Source: Actinacidiphila cocklensis (GTDB lineage Bacteria > Actinomycetota > Actinomycetes > Streptomycetales > Streptomycetaceae). Taken from it: a stretch of DNA of 64,000 nt. Made by a program: the position numbers and the translations under genes. The notes beneath the pieces are model-generated. The model was not told the origin of the DNA, did not search any database, and saw only the letters and a list, made by a program, of their open reading frames with translations. The DNA is taken from positions 124,001 to 188,000 of the forward strand of contig NZ_CAJSLV010000035.1 in NCBI RefSeq assembly GCF_907177275.1, in the 5' to 3' direction. Below, one piece after another: positions 27,359 to 36,678 of this stretch; the first letter of the stretch is position 1; each line of letters opens with the position of its first letter.

Positions 27359-28588
27359 GTGCGAGGTCGGACTGTGAGGTCGGGGGGGACGGGCGCGGCC
27401 CGTCGTGCGGTCGGGGGTGTCGCCGCGGCAGCGCTGGCCACGGTCCTCCTCGGCGGGTGCAGCGACGGCAAGCCGCTGGGGGCGTCGTCGTCCGCCACCA
27501 CCGCCCAGCGGACCTCGGGTGCCCAGGCCGCCACCCCTTCCTCGGCCGCGCCCGCGACCACCACCCCGTCCGCCACCCCCGCCCCGGCCAAGGGCACCGC
27601 CCAGGTGACCGCCACGCTCGCGACCGGGCTCGCCTCGCCCTGGGGCGTGGTGCAGCTCGCCGACGGCACGCTGCTCGTCGGCTCGCGGGACACCGGCAGG
27701 ATCACCCGGGTCGACCCGGCCAAGAAGACGTCCACCGTCGTCGGCACGGTCCCCGGCGTGGCCCACACGCAGGGCGGCGAGGCGGGCCTGCTCGGCCTCG
27801 CCCTCTCCCCCGGCTTCGGCACCGACCACCTGCTCTACGCCTACTTCAGCACCGAGTCCGACAACCGCATCGCCAGCATGGTCTTCGACCCGACCCGCGC
27901 CCCCGGCGACCAGCTCGGGGCGCCGGACACGATCCTGCGGGGCATCCCCACCGGTGCGATCCACAACGGCGGGCGGATCGCCTTCGGCCCCGACGGCATG
28001 CTCTACGCCGGAACCGGCGAGACCGGGCAGCGCGGGCTCGCGCAGGACATGTCCTCGCTGGGCGGCAAGATCCTGCGCATGACGCCCGACGGGCAGGTCC
28101 CCAAGGACAACCCCGTTCCCGGGTCCCTGGTCTACTCCCCCGGCCACCGCAATGTGCAGGGCCTCGCCTGGGACCCGCAGGGCCGGCTCTGGGCCTCCGA
28201 GTTCGGCCAGGACACCTGGGACGAGCTGAATCTCATCGAGCCGGGCAAGAACTACGGCTGGCCGGTGGTGGAGGGCATCGCACACCGGGCGGGATACGTC
28301 GACCCGGTCGCCCAGTGGCACACCGACGAGGCCTCCCCCAGCGGTATCGCCTACGCGGCGGGCTCCATCTGGATGGCCGCGCTCAAGGGCCAGCGCCTGT
28401 GGCGCATCCCGCTCGACGGCACCAAGGCGGCTGCGCCGCCGCAGGCGTTTTTCACCGACGTCTACGGGCGGTTGCGGACGGTTGTCGCCGTCGACGACCA
28501 CACGATTCTCGTGAGCACGAGCAATACGGACGGGCGTGGGACGCCCAAGCCCGGCGACGACCGCATCCTCCAGCTCAAGGTGAGCTGA
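27359..28588 (+). CDS. PQQ-dependent sugar dehydrogenase-like lipoprotein (GSDH family)
   Basis: A 409-aa exported protein. The twin-basic N-terminus and hydrophobic stretch end in the lipobox LLGGC (Cys about 34), so it is anchored to the outer face of the membrane. A Ser/Thr/Ala/Pro-rich linker (about 35-80) leads to a six-bladed beta-propeller of the glucose/sorbosone dehydrogenase family: GGEAGLLGLALSPGFG, NGGRIAFGPDGMLYAGTGE, YSPGHRNVQGLAWDP and EFGQDTWDELNLI. GTG 27359 has AAGGAG 8 nt upstream. Related proteins oxidise aldose sugars with PQQ; the actual substrate here is unknown. Confidence 0.88.
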   Translation: MRGRTVRSGGTGAARRAVGGVAAAALATVLLGGCSDGKPLGASSSATTAQRTSGAQAATPSSAAPATTTPSATPAPAKGTAQVTATLATGLASPWGVVQLADGTLLVGSRDTGRITRVDPAKKTSTVVGTVPGVAHTQGGEAGLLGLALSPGFGTDHLLYAYFSTESDNRIASMVFDPTRAPGDQLGAPDTILRGIPTGAIHNGGRIAFGPDGMLYAGTGETGQRGLAQDMSSLGGKILRMTPDGQVPKDNPVPGSLVYSPGHRNVQGLAWDPQGRLWASEFGQDTWDELNLIEPGKNYGWPVVEGIAHRAGYVDPVAQWHTDEASPSGIAYAAGSIWMAALKGQRLWRIPLDGTKAAAPPQAFFTDVYGRLRTVVAVDDHTILVSTSNTDGRGTPKPGDDRILQLKVS

Positions 28589-28636
28589 CCCCCTGGGCGG
28601 GTGCCACTTGCCCATCGCGGCGCGTCTTCCCCACCG

Positions 28637-28790
28637 TCGTGGCTTGGCGCGCAGTTCCCCGCGCCCCCGGGGTGGGTGCCCCTTGCGGTGCGCTCGCACC
28701 CTCCGGTGCGTCGTGGCCGAGCGCGGAGTTCCCCGCGCCCCTGATGGCTTGCCCTCTGCGCAGAGGGTGAGCGTTTTTCAGGGCGCGGGG
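28637..28790. repeat. Dispersed intergenic repeats, three copies
   Basis: The gap 28589-28795 between convergent genes holds GGCGCGCAGTTCCCCGCGCC at about 28647, then GTGCCCCTTGCGGTGCG, GGTGCGTCGTGG and AGTTCCCCGCGCCCC at 28677-28741, and a degenerate GGGCGCGGGGAATCC near 28778. The middle copy closely matches the block at 813-880. They could serve as terminators for both flanking genes. Confidence 0.7.
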
Positions 28791-28795
28791 AATCC

Positions 28796-31700
28796 TCAGG
28801 TCGCGGGCGCGAAGAGGTGGAGGCGGTGGGCCAGGGCGGCGGCCTCGCCACGGGTGGAGACCGTGAGTTTGGCCAGGATGTTGGAGACGTGGACGCTCGC
28901 CGTCTTGGGCGAGATGAAGAGCTCCTCCGCGATCTGGCGGTTGGTGCGGCCGTCCGCGACCAGGCGGAGCACGTCGCGTTCGCGGGCCGTCAGGCCGAGG
29001 GAGTCGGCCGGGTCGACGGGCGCGGTGGCCGCCTCGACGGGCGCGTCGAGCGCCAACCGGGCGCGCTGCGCCAGGGCGGCGATATCCGCGGCGAGCGGCT
29101 TCGCCCCGGCGGCGGCCGCCGCGTCGTGCGCCTGGGCCAGCAGGCAGCCGGCCCGCTCGCGGGTGTCGGGGCCGCGGGCGAGCAGCGCCTCGGCGTACCG
29201 GTAGCGGACCCCGGACAGCTCCGCGGGCCGCTCCTCTCCGGCGAAAGCGGCCTCCGCGGCAGCCCAGAGCTCGGGTTCGTGCCGCCCCTCCGCGCGGGCC
29301 AGCTCGGCGTCGACCAGCAGCGCATAGGCCTCGTAGAGCGGTGCGGGGCGGGCCAGTTCGCGGGCGGCGGTCCTGATCCGGTCGAGCACCTGGCCGCGGG
29401 CGGGGTCGCCGGTGACCGTCCACGGGCCGTCCGCCTCGGCCGCGGCGCCGCCGGCGAGGATCGGCCAGGCGTAGCGGGCGGTGCCGTTGGGGAATCCGGC
29501 GTCGATGGCGGCCAGCATGGCGCGGCGGGCCTCGTCGTAGCGGCCCTGGGCCACGGCGAGCCGCACGGCGAGGCCCCGCAGGGGGATCTGGTGCTGCGGC
29601 TGCGTGTCGTGCCGGAGGCCGTCCGCGGCGGAGGCGTGGTAGCCGGCAGCGGCTTCCGCGTCGCCGACGGCGAGCGCCAGGAAGCCCTGGAACATGTCCA
29701 GGCCCGCGCACAGCAGCGGCCCCTCGACGACCCGCCGGGCGGCCGCGAACCGGGTCGCGGAGTCGGCGTAGCGGCCGAGCATGAACAGCGACTCGCCCTC
29801 GTTGCCGAGCAGCCACGCCCGCGTGGCGTTGACGACCTGGTCGCCGATGAGCGCCAGGCCCTCGCCGGCGATGCGTACCGCTTCGGTGGAGCGGCCCGCG
29901 CCTTCCAGGACGGACGCCAGGTTGCCGTAGGTGCGGGAGATGATCAGCGGCGCCCGCTGGTCGCTGACCAGCCGCCGTACCTCCTCGACGCCGGCGATAC
30001 CGCCGTCGATGTCGCCGCTGTCGGCCTGGAGCAGGCCGAGGGTGACCCGCGCGTGCAGTTCGGTGTCGTGGGCGTCCGCGGTCCTGGCGAGTTCGACCGC
30101 CCGGCCTGCGATGGCGATGCCCTCGGCGCCGGACTTGTGGACCATGATCCAGGCGGCGGTCATCGCCAGGACCTCGGCGTGGGTGGCGGACGGCGGCAGG
30201 CCGCGTACCAGCTCGCGGGCCCGGGTCAGCTCCTCCCAGCCGTCGCCGCGGCCCAGCACCTCCATGACCCTGGAGCGCTGCGCCCAGAACCAGGCGGCCC
30301 GCAGCGGGTCGGGGCTGCCGCTGCGCTCCATCAGCCGCAGCGCCCGCTTGGCCATCGCATAGGCGCGTTCGCGCTCGCCGCTGAGCCGGGCGGCGACGGT
30401 CAGCTCGGCCAGCAGGTCGACGAAGTCCAGCGGGGTGCCCGCCGGGCAGTCGCACGGCGGATACGCCTCGGTGTAGTCGGCGGGGCGCAGCTCGGCGCGG
30501 ATCGCCTCGGGGGCGTCGTCCCACAGTTCGAGCGCGCGTTCCAGCAGCCGGTACTGCTCGGCGTAGGCATGGCGGTGCCTGGCCTCGACGGCGGCGCTCA
30601 GCACCGCGGGCAGCGCCCTGGCCGGGTCGTGCGCGGCATACCAGTAGCTGGCCAGCCTGGCGGCCCGCTCGTCGGCGGGGACCAGCGCGGGGTCGGCCTC
30701 GACGGCCTCGGCGTATCGCCGGTTGATACGGCTGCGCTCGCCCGGCAGCAGGTCGTCGCCGACCGCCTCGCGGACCAGCGAGTGCCGGAAGCGGTAGCCC
30801 TCGCCGCTGTCGGTGGGCAGCAGGATGTTGGCGCCGACGGCCACCCGCAGCGCGTCCAGCAGGTCGTCCTCCGACAGCCCGGTGATCGCCGCGAGCAGGC
30901 GGTACTCGACGGTGCTGCCGCCCTCGGCGACGAATTTCGCCACCCGCTGGGCGTCCTCCGACAGCGCCTCGACGCGGACCAGCAGCAGGTCGCGCAGCGA
31001 GTCGCTGAGCCCGGTGGAGCACCCGCGGCGCAGGCTGCAGGCCAGCTCCTCGACGAAGAACGGGTTGCCGTCGGAGCGCGCGAAGACCTTGTCGACGACT
31101 GAGTCGTCGGGCTCGTCGGCCATGATCGAGGTCAGCTGGCTGCGGACCTCGGCCCGGTTGAAGCGCGACAGCTCGAAGCGCTCGGCCCGGCGCAGCCGGT
31201 CGGCCTCGGCCAGGAAGGGCCGCAGCGGGTGCCTGCGGTGGATGTCGTCGGCGCGGTAGGTGGCGGCGACCAGCACGCGGCAGCGCTGGAGCGAGCGGAA
31301 GAGGTACGCGAGCAGCTCGCGGGTGGAGCGGTCGGCCCAGTGCAGGTCCTCCACGACGACCACGATCGTGCGGTCCGTGCCCAGCCTTTCCAGCAGCCGG
31401 GCGGTCAGCTCGAACAGCCGCACCCGGCCGTCCTCGTCGTTCGGCTCCCTGCGGGCGCCGTCGGATTCTGCCAGTTCGGGGAGCAGCCGGGCCAGCTCGC
31501 CCCGCTGCCCGGCCGCGGCCTCGGTCAACTCGGGGCCGAGGGTGCGGTACAGGTCGCGCAGCGCGGCGGAGACCGGTGCGAACGGGAGGCCGTCCGCACC
31601 GATCTCCACGCAGCCGCCGACGGCGGTCACGGCGCCCGCCGCGCGGGCCGAGGCGAGGAACTCCTCGGTCAGCCGGGTCTTGCCGACGCCGGCCTCGCCG

Positions 31701-31921
31701 CCGATGAGCACCGCCTGCGACTCGCCGGCGTCCGCGTCGGCCAGCACCGAGGCAAGCCGTGCCAGCTCGGCGTCTCGGCCGATGAACACGGGGCTGAGCG
31801 ACTGGGTCTGCACGCTTCCGAGCATTTCACGCCCTGCCCCGGATGCGACACCGGTTACTCGGGGCGCGGCACCCTGCGCGGTGGCGGCCCGGGGCGGGGC
31901 CGCCACCGCCTCAGCGGTCAT
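28796..31921 (-). CDS. Large LuxR-family regulator with STAND-type ATPase (LAL type)
   Basis: A 1041-aa regulator. The N-terminal AAA/STAND ATPase has Walker A GGEAGVGKT (74-82) and Walker B VVVVEDLHWAD (about 190-200). A long helical repeat region of TPR type follows (about 450-960). The C-terminal LuxR helix-turn-helix is clear (LTARERDVLRLVADGRTNRQ, then IAEELFISPKTASVHV). Such MalT-like proteins switch on target promoters upon ligand and ATP binding. The ATG overlaps the stop of the 71-aa ORF by 4 bp (ATGA), favouring this start by coupling; ATG 31825 (MLGSVQTQSLSPVF) is the alternative and is nearer the conserved sequence. The target genes are not evident. Confidence 0.9.
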   Translation of the reverse strand: MTAEAVAAPPRAATAQGAAPRVTGVASGAGREMLGSVQTQSLSPVFIGRDAELARLASVLADADAGESQAVLIGGEAGVGKTRLTEEFLASARAAGAVTAVGGCVEIGADGLPFAPVSAALRDLYRTLGPELTEAAAGQRGELARLLPELAESDGARREPNDEDGRVRLFELTARLLERLGTDRTIVVVVEDLHWADRSTRELLAYLFRSLQRCRVLVAATYRADDIHRRHPLRPFLAEADRLRRAERFELSRFNRAEVRSQLTSIMADEPDDSVVDKVFARSDGNPFFVEELACSLRRGCSTGLSDSLRDLLLVRVEALSEDAQRVAKFVAEGGSTVEYRLLAAITGLSEDDLLDALRVAVGANILLPTDSGEGYRFRHSLVREAVGDDLLPGERSRINRRYAEAVEADPALVPADERAARLASYWYAAHDPARALPAVLSAAVEARHRHAYAEQYRLLERALELWDDAPEAIRAELRPADYTEAYPPCDCPAGTPLDFVDLLAELTVAARLSGERERAYAMAKRALRLMERSGSPDPLRAAWFWAQRSRVMEVLGRGDGWEELTRARELVRGLPPSATHAEVLAMTAAWIMVHKSGAEGIAIAGRAVELARTADAHDTELHARVTLGLLQADSGDIDGGIAGVEEVRRLVSDQRAPLIISRTYGNLASVLEGAGRSTEAVRIAGEGLALIGDQVVNATRAWLLGNEGESLFMLGRYADSATRFAAARRVVEGPLLCAGLDMFQGFLALAVGDAEAAAGYHASAADGLRHDTQPQHQIPLRGLAVRLAVAQGRYDEARRAMLAAIDAGFPNGTARYAWPILAGGAAAEADGPWTVTGDPARGQVLDRIRTAARELARPAPLYEAYALLVDAELARAEGRHEPELWAAAEAAFAGEERPAELSGVRYRYAEALLARGPDTRERAGCLLAQAHDAAAAAGAKPLAADIAALAQRARLALDAPVEAATAPVDPADSLGLTARERDVLRLVADGRTNRQIAEELFISPKTASVHVSNILAKLTVSTRGEAAALAHRLHLFAPAT

Positions 31922-32133
31922 GCCGCGCTGAACGGGTGCAGGAGGGTGCGCCTGGTGCGGGCGGGACTCTCCGCGCCCTCATGGTCGGTGCGTGCGGCCG
32001 ACCTGGCCGGGGAGCGGCGGGCCGCCGCGCGGCGCCCGGCGCGTGCTGCCTTGGCCTGCTGGGCCAGCCGCCATTCGTCGGCGCTGCGCTGCAGTTCGTC
32101 CCTGCGGGACTGCTCGAGTTCGTAACCGAACAT
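31918..32133 (-). CDS. Basic 71-aa protein coupled to the LuxR/ATPase regulator
   Basis: ATG 32133 has AAGGAG 6 nt upstream, an excellent site. The product starts MFGYELEQSRRDELQRSADE, with an amphipathic helix, and continues with an Arg/Ala/Ser-rich tail; it is strongly basic with no membrane segment. Its stop overlaps the regulator start by 4 bp, so the two are probably translated together. I do not recognise the family. It could be a nucleic-acid-binding or regulator-partner peptide, which is speculation from charge and context. Confidence 0.7.
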   Translation of the reverse strand: MFGYELEQSRRDELQRSADEWRLAQQAKAARAGRRAAARRSPARSAARTDHEGAESPARTRRTLLHPFSAA

Positions 32134-32370
32134 TGTCTTCTCCTTGGTGACGGTTTTCCCGATGCCCTTAGCTTCGTCTCCCAGGTGCCCCCGCCACATC
32201 GGGCACCTTCCCGAACTTGGCGCTGCGCGCGGCTTAGGCGCTGCGGTCCCCTCCTTAGGCCGCGCCTCCCCCTGCGGCTCCGCCGCCACCTTCCCCCCGT
32301 CGTGCCTGGTCATGGCCTCCCCCGGGCGCCTAAGGAGGGTGCACTTTGCGGTCCCCGGGCGCGTAAGGGG

Positions 32371-32503
32371 GTGCCCCTTGCGGTGGCGATGCGCCTGATC
32401 CGCCGTTCCGGCCGGGCTCGCAGTTCCCCGCGCCCCTTCAGAAACGCTCACCCCCCACCGAAGACGGCACCCCATAGGGCCGCGGGGAACTGTGCGCGCA
32501 ACC
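32371..32503. repeat. Dispersed intergenic repeats between divergent genes
   Basis: The gap 32134-32624 has GTGCCCCTTGCGGTGG (about 32372), GCAGTTCCCCGCGCCCC (about 32408) and CGCGGGGAACTGTGCGCGC (about 32482), the last two in opposite orientation, so the segment 32410-32500 is a large inverted repeat. A separate local direct repeat, GGGCGC-TAAGG, occurs near 32325 and 32358. No gene was found; both promoters must lie here. Confidence 0.65.
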
Positions 32504-32624
32504 ACCCACCGGCAGGAAGGCGTCGCCTACCGCAGGGAGGACTGCCCCCTCGCCCCACAGCGGGGTGGCACAATCAAGTGCGCCTAAGTGCAGGGGACTT
32601 GGCGACCCCCCGGAGAGGGGAACC

Positions 32625-34311
32625 GTGCAGAGCGGGCTGTTCATCGGGCCGGACGGCACGCCGGACCGGTACCGCCTGCTGCGGTCCATCGGCCGGGGTG
32701 GCGAGGCCGTGCTGTACCTCGCCGAGCTGGAGCTGGGCGGGGCGACGGAACCGGTCGTCGTCAAGATGCTCGACGCCCAGCAGACCCTGGCGCCGGACCT
32801 GTTCGCGCGGGTCAGCGCGAAATGGCGTGAGCAGGCGGAACTGCTGCGCTTCGTGCACCGGCCGGGCGTCGTCGGGATCAGGGAGCACTTCGAGGGGCCG
32901 TCCGCGCATCCCGGCGGGCAGTTGCCGGCCGGCGGCGGCCGGGCGCTGTATCTGGTGATGAACCATGTGGACGGCCTGGACCTGCGCGACTGGCGGGCCG
33001 AGCGCACGCTGGAGCCGGCCGGGGAGCGCCGGGAGGCGGTGCGCTGCCTGGAGCAGCTGGCCGAGGTGCTGGACTGGCTGCACAGCGGTGCCGCCACCCC
33101 CTCGGGCCGCCGCGTGGTGCACGGCGACCTGTCCCCCGGCAACGTGATGGTCGACGCTCACGGCCAGGCGACCCTGGTGGACTTCGGGCTGAGCAAGCTG
33201 GCCGCCGACCACCGGACGGCCGAGGTGTGGTTCACGCCGGGTTTCGCGGCGCCCGAGGTCTTCGAGGGGACCAGGACCCCGGCCACCGACCGCTACGCGT
33301 TCGGCGCCATCGCGTACTTCCTGCTCAGCGGCGAAGCGCCGGCCCCGGTACCGGAGACGCTGCGGGCGGCGCTGCTGGCGCTGCCCGCGCTGTCCGGTCT
33401 CGACGCGGCCCGGGCGGCGCGCGTCGCGGCGATCTTCGCGGCGGACCCGGACGCGCGGCCGTCCTCGCTGACCGGGTGGGTGGGAGCTGCGCTCGTACGT
33501 GGTGTCGGCGACCCGTCCGCCGCGGGCCTCCGCGCCGGCGTCCGTACCGCAGATCGCTCCGCAGTCCTTACCGACGGCGGTGGACCGGCGTGTACCGCCG
33601 CCGCCGGTGCACGCGCCGCAGCCGGTCTTCCGTACGCCGGTGCCCACGGTCGGGATGCCGCCGGGCAGGAAGCGGCGGCTGGGGCGTACCGCACGGATCG
33701 TGCTGGCCGCGGTGGTGGCGGCGGTCCTGGTCGGCGCGGGCGCCGTCGCGGGGGTGGCGCTGTCGGGCGGGGGCAAGGGCGGCGGCTCGGCCGCGCAGAA
33801 CCCCCCGGACCACTCCGCCTCGCAAGGCCCGACGACCGGGCCGACCGCGACGACCACCGCCCCCGACGCGGGCGGCGCCACCGGCACCGGCACGGACGCG
33901 CCGACCGACAGCGGCGCCCCGAGCGGCGAGCCGCTGACCGACCACACGCCGACCGACAACAGCCTGTTCACGCTGGAGCACGGCACCGCGGCCGTCAACG
34001 GGGTGCAGTACACGGACGTGCTGCGCACCACGAACTGCTACGGCGGCTACGTCGAGTACAACCTCGGGAAGTCCTACGCGAAGCTCGACGTGGTGATCGG
34101 CCTCGACGACAACAGCCCGAACGCCGGCCTGACCTTCAAGGTACTGGCGGACAACAAGCGGATCTTCCAGAACCTGGCCACCGTCGGGAAGCCGTTTCAC
34201 CCGGTCTTCGACGTCTCCGGGGTGCTGCGGCTGCGCATCGAGTGGGATGCGGACGAATCCCAGTCCACCTGCGGCATCGGCGTGCTGGCCGACCCCACGC
34301 TGATCCCCTGA
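32625..34311 (+). pseudogene. Receptor-like serine/threonine protein kinase broken by one frameshift
   Basis: The first frame (GTG 32625, start MQSGLFIGPDG) encodes a kinase domain: Gly loop GRGGEA (23-28), Lys47 in VVVKML, catalytic loop VHGDLSPGNVMV (HGD in place of HRD) and VDFGLSK. After about 33480 the sense switches to the +1 frame, which encodes a Pro-rich linker, one membrane helix (RIVLAAVVAAVLVGAGAVAG), a Ser/Thr/Gly-rich spacer and a C-terminal NPCBM-like sugar-binding fold (GLTFKVLADNKRIFQNL) ending at 34311. Removing one G from GTGGGA at 33480-33485 restores a continuous reading (GWVELRSYVVSATR). So it is either a real frameshift mutation or an assembly error in a G-run. Its 3' end overlaps the MmpL gene by 115 bp. 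Confidence 0.8.
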
Positions 34312-36527
34312 TCCTCGCCGGTCGCGGCCGGCTGCGGGACGACCGGTACGACGACCGGCACCAGCGGCCCGGCAGGCGCGGGGCGGGCGGCGGTGGGCGC
34401 CTCGATGCTGATCCGCGGCAGCCGGCGGTCCAGCCAGCCCGGCAGCCACCAGTTGGCGTCGCCCAGCACGTGCATCAGCGCGGGCACCAGCAATGTACGC
34501 AGCACGAACGCGTCCAGGGCCACGGCGGAGGCCAGGCCGATGCCGAACATCGCGATCACCCGGTCGCCGCTGAGCACGAAGGCCAGGAAGACCGCGATCA
34601 TGATCACCGCCGCCGAGGTGATCACCCGGCTGGTCTCGGCCAGGCCGACCCGTACCGCCCGGCAGTTGTCGCGGGTCTCGCGCCACTCCTCGTACATGCG
34701 GCTGACCAGGAAGACCTGGTAGTCCATGGACAGGCCGAAGAGCACCGAGACCATGATCACCGGCAGGAAGGGCTCGATCGGCCCGGCTCTGCCCAGGCCC
34801 AGCCATTCGCTGCCCCAGCCCCACTGGAAGATCGTGGTGACCACGCCGAAGGAGGAGCCGACCGCCGCGACGTTCATGGCCGCGGCCTTGATCGGGATGC
34901 CGATCGAGCGGAAGGCGACCAGCAGCAGGACGCAGCCGAGGCCGACGACGCTGCCGACGAAGAGCGGGAGCTTGCCGATCACGACGGCGGCGAAGTCGTC
35001 GTAGCTCGCGGTGGGGCCGCCGACGTAGACCTGGAGGCCGCCGCCCTTCTCCGCGGCGGGCAGCACCTCGTGCCGCAGCCGGTCGACCAGGTGCGAGGTG
35101 GCGCGGTCCTGCGGGGCGCTGTCCGGTACGACGGTGATCACCCCGGTGCCGCCGGACAGCTCGACCGGGCTCACCGAGGCCACGCCCGGGGTGTCCCGCA
35201 GGATGCCGGGCAGGTGGTCGAGGGCCAGCCGGGACTGGGCGCCGTCGGTGGTGGCGACCAGGGTGAGCGGGCCGTTGGTGCCGGGTCCGAAGCTGTCGGC
35301 CAGCAGGTCGTAGGCCTGCCGCGTGGTGGCCTTCGCGGGGCCGTTGCCCTGGTCGGAGGTGCCCAGGTGCAGGGTGAAGGTGGGCAGTGCCAGCACGATC
35401 ATCACCACGGCGGCGAAGGCGCCCAGCACCTTGGGGTGGCGTTCGACGAAGGCGGACCAGCGGGCGGCCAGCCCGGCGGGCGGCTCGGGCCGCGGGCCGT
35501 GCTCGGCCAGCGCCCTGCGCTCGCGGCGGCTCAGCGCGCGCGGGCCGATCAGCGCGAGCAGCGCGGGCAGCAGCGTGATGGAGGCCGCCACGGTGAGCAG
35601 GACGGTCAGCGCGGAGGCGACCGCGACCCCGTTGAGGAAGCTCAGGTGCAGGATCAGCATGCCGAGCAGCGCCACGCAGACCGTGCCGCCGGCGAAGACC
35701 ACCGCCCGCCCCGTGGTGGCCACCGCCTCCTGGGCGGCCTCGGCCACGCTCAGCCCGCGTTTGAGGCCTCTGCGGTGGCGGCTGACGATGAACAGGGCGT
35801 AGTCGATGCCGACGCCGAGCCCGATCAGCATGCCCAGCATGGGGGCGAAGTCGGCGACGGTCATGGCGTGGCCGAGCAGCACGATGGCCATGTACGCCGT
35901 CCCGCAGCCGACCAGTGCGGTCGCGATGGGCAGCAGCATGGCGGCGAAGGACCCGAAGGCGACCAGCAGGACGACCGCGGCCACGGCCACGCCGATGATC
36001 TCGCTGAGGTGCGCGCCCGCGCTCTCGGTGCTGCCGACGGCCTGCCCGCCGAGCTCGACCTGCAGGTCGCCGCTCTGCGCCGCCTTGGCGGTGTCCACCA
36101 GGGCCTGGGCCTGCGCGACGGGGACGCTGTCGGCGTCCTGGGCGTAGCCGACCGTGGCGTAGGCCGTGTGGCCGTCGGCGCTGATCTGCGCCGCGCCGTC
36201 CGCGGTGTACGGGCTGTCGACGGAGGCGACGCCGGGCAGGTGGCGGGCCTCGTCCAGCACCTTAGCCATGGTCTGCTCGACGCCGGCCGCGCGTACGGTG
36301 CCGTGGCCGGTGTGCCAGACGATGGTGTCGGTGTCGCCCGCCAGGTCGGGGAAGGACTCCCGCAGCAGGGCGGAGGCGTGGCCGGACTCGGTGCCGGGGG
36401 CCTCGTAGTGCCGGGAGTAGGCGGAGCCCGCTGCGCCGGCTGCCGCGGTCAGACCGACCAGGACGGCGATCCACAGAAGCACGGCGGTGATGCGGTGGTG
36501 CAGACACCACCGTGCGAGTGCGGCCAT
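34197..36527 (-). CDS. MmpL/RND-superfamily membrane transporter
   Basis: A 776-aa membrane protein with the duplicated RND layout: helix 1 (about 12-32), a first extracytoplasmic domain, a six-helix bundle (GLGVGIDYALFIVSRHRR), a second extracytoplasmic domain and a second bundle (LFGLSMDYQVFLVSRMYEEW). The GxxxDY proton-relay motifs are intact in both halves. ATG 36527 has AGGAG 10 nt upstream; 28 more codons are open before it. MmpL proteins move lipids or small molecules outward using the proton gradient; the substrate is unknown. The last 38 codons are Ser/Pro-rich, unlike the family, and are antisense to the kinase-like gene. Confidence 0.9.
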   Translation of the reverse strand: MAALARWCLHHRITAVLLWIAVLVGLTAAAGAAGSAYSRHYEAPGTESGHASALLRESFPDLAGDTDTIVWHTGHGTVRAAGVEQTMAKVLDEARHLPGVASVDSPYTADGAAQISADGHTAYATVGYAQDADSVPVAQAQALVDTAKAAQSGDLQVELGGQAVGSTESAGAHLSEIIGVAVAAVVLLVAFGSFAAMLLPIATALVGCGTAYMAIVLLGHAMTVADFAPMLGMLIGLGVGIDYALFIVSRHRRGLKRGLSVAEAAQEAVATTGRAVVFAGGTVCVALLGMLILHLSFLNGVAVASALTVLLTVAASITLLPALLALIGPRALSRRERRALAEHGPRPEPPAGLAARWSAFVERHPKVLGAFAAVVMIVLALPTFTLHLGTSDQGNGPAKATTRQAYDLLADSFGPGTNGPLTLVATTDGAQSRLALDHLPGILRDTPGVASVSPVELSGGTGVITVVPDSAPQDRATSHLVDRLRHEVLPAAEKGGGLQVYVGGPTASYDDFAAVVIGKLPLFVGSVVGLGCVLLLVAFRSIGIPIKAAAMNVAAVGSSFGVVTTIFQWGWGSEWLGLGRAGPIEPFLPVIMVSVLFGLSMDYQVFLVSRMYEEWRETRDNCRAVRVGLAETSRVITSAAVIMIAVFLAFVLSGDRVIAMFGIGLASAVALDAFVLRTLLVPALMHVLGDANWWLPGWLDRRLPRISIEAPTAARPAPAGPLVPVVVPVVPQPAATGEDQGISVGSASTPMPQVDWDSSASHSMRSRSTPETSKTG

Positions 36528-36615
36528 GAACCAGCTGCTCCTGTGTGCTCGACGTTCGCCCCACTGTGGCAGGAGAAAATGATCCTTTGGGACTTTCGTG
36601 CCGTTCCTCACAAGG

Positions 36616-36662
36616 GGTAAAAAGCAGATAAGGGCGACACCCCCAAAGGGGTGCCGCCCTTG
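36616..36662 (-). terminator. Intrinsic terminator after gatB
   Basis: Minus-strand stem AAGGGCG, one mismatch, CACCCC with loop (36630-36661), followed by TTTTT in TCTGCTTTTTACC, 17 nt beyond the gatB stop. One of the few T-tailed terminators here. Confidence 0.88.
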
Positions 36663-36678
36663 CGACTGGCGTGTCGGA

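Noticed and set aside
33500..36620. Continuation of the kinase frame through the MmpL gene as one giant fusion protein
   Set aside because: Beyond 33480 that frame gives only Gly/Arg/Asp-rich low-complexity sequence, while the +1 frame and the minus strand have clear domains.
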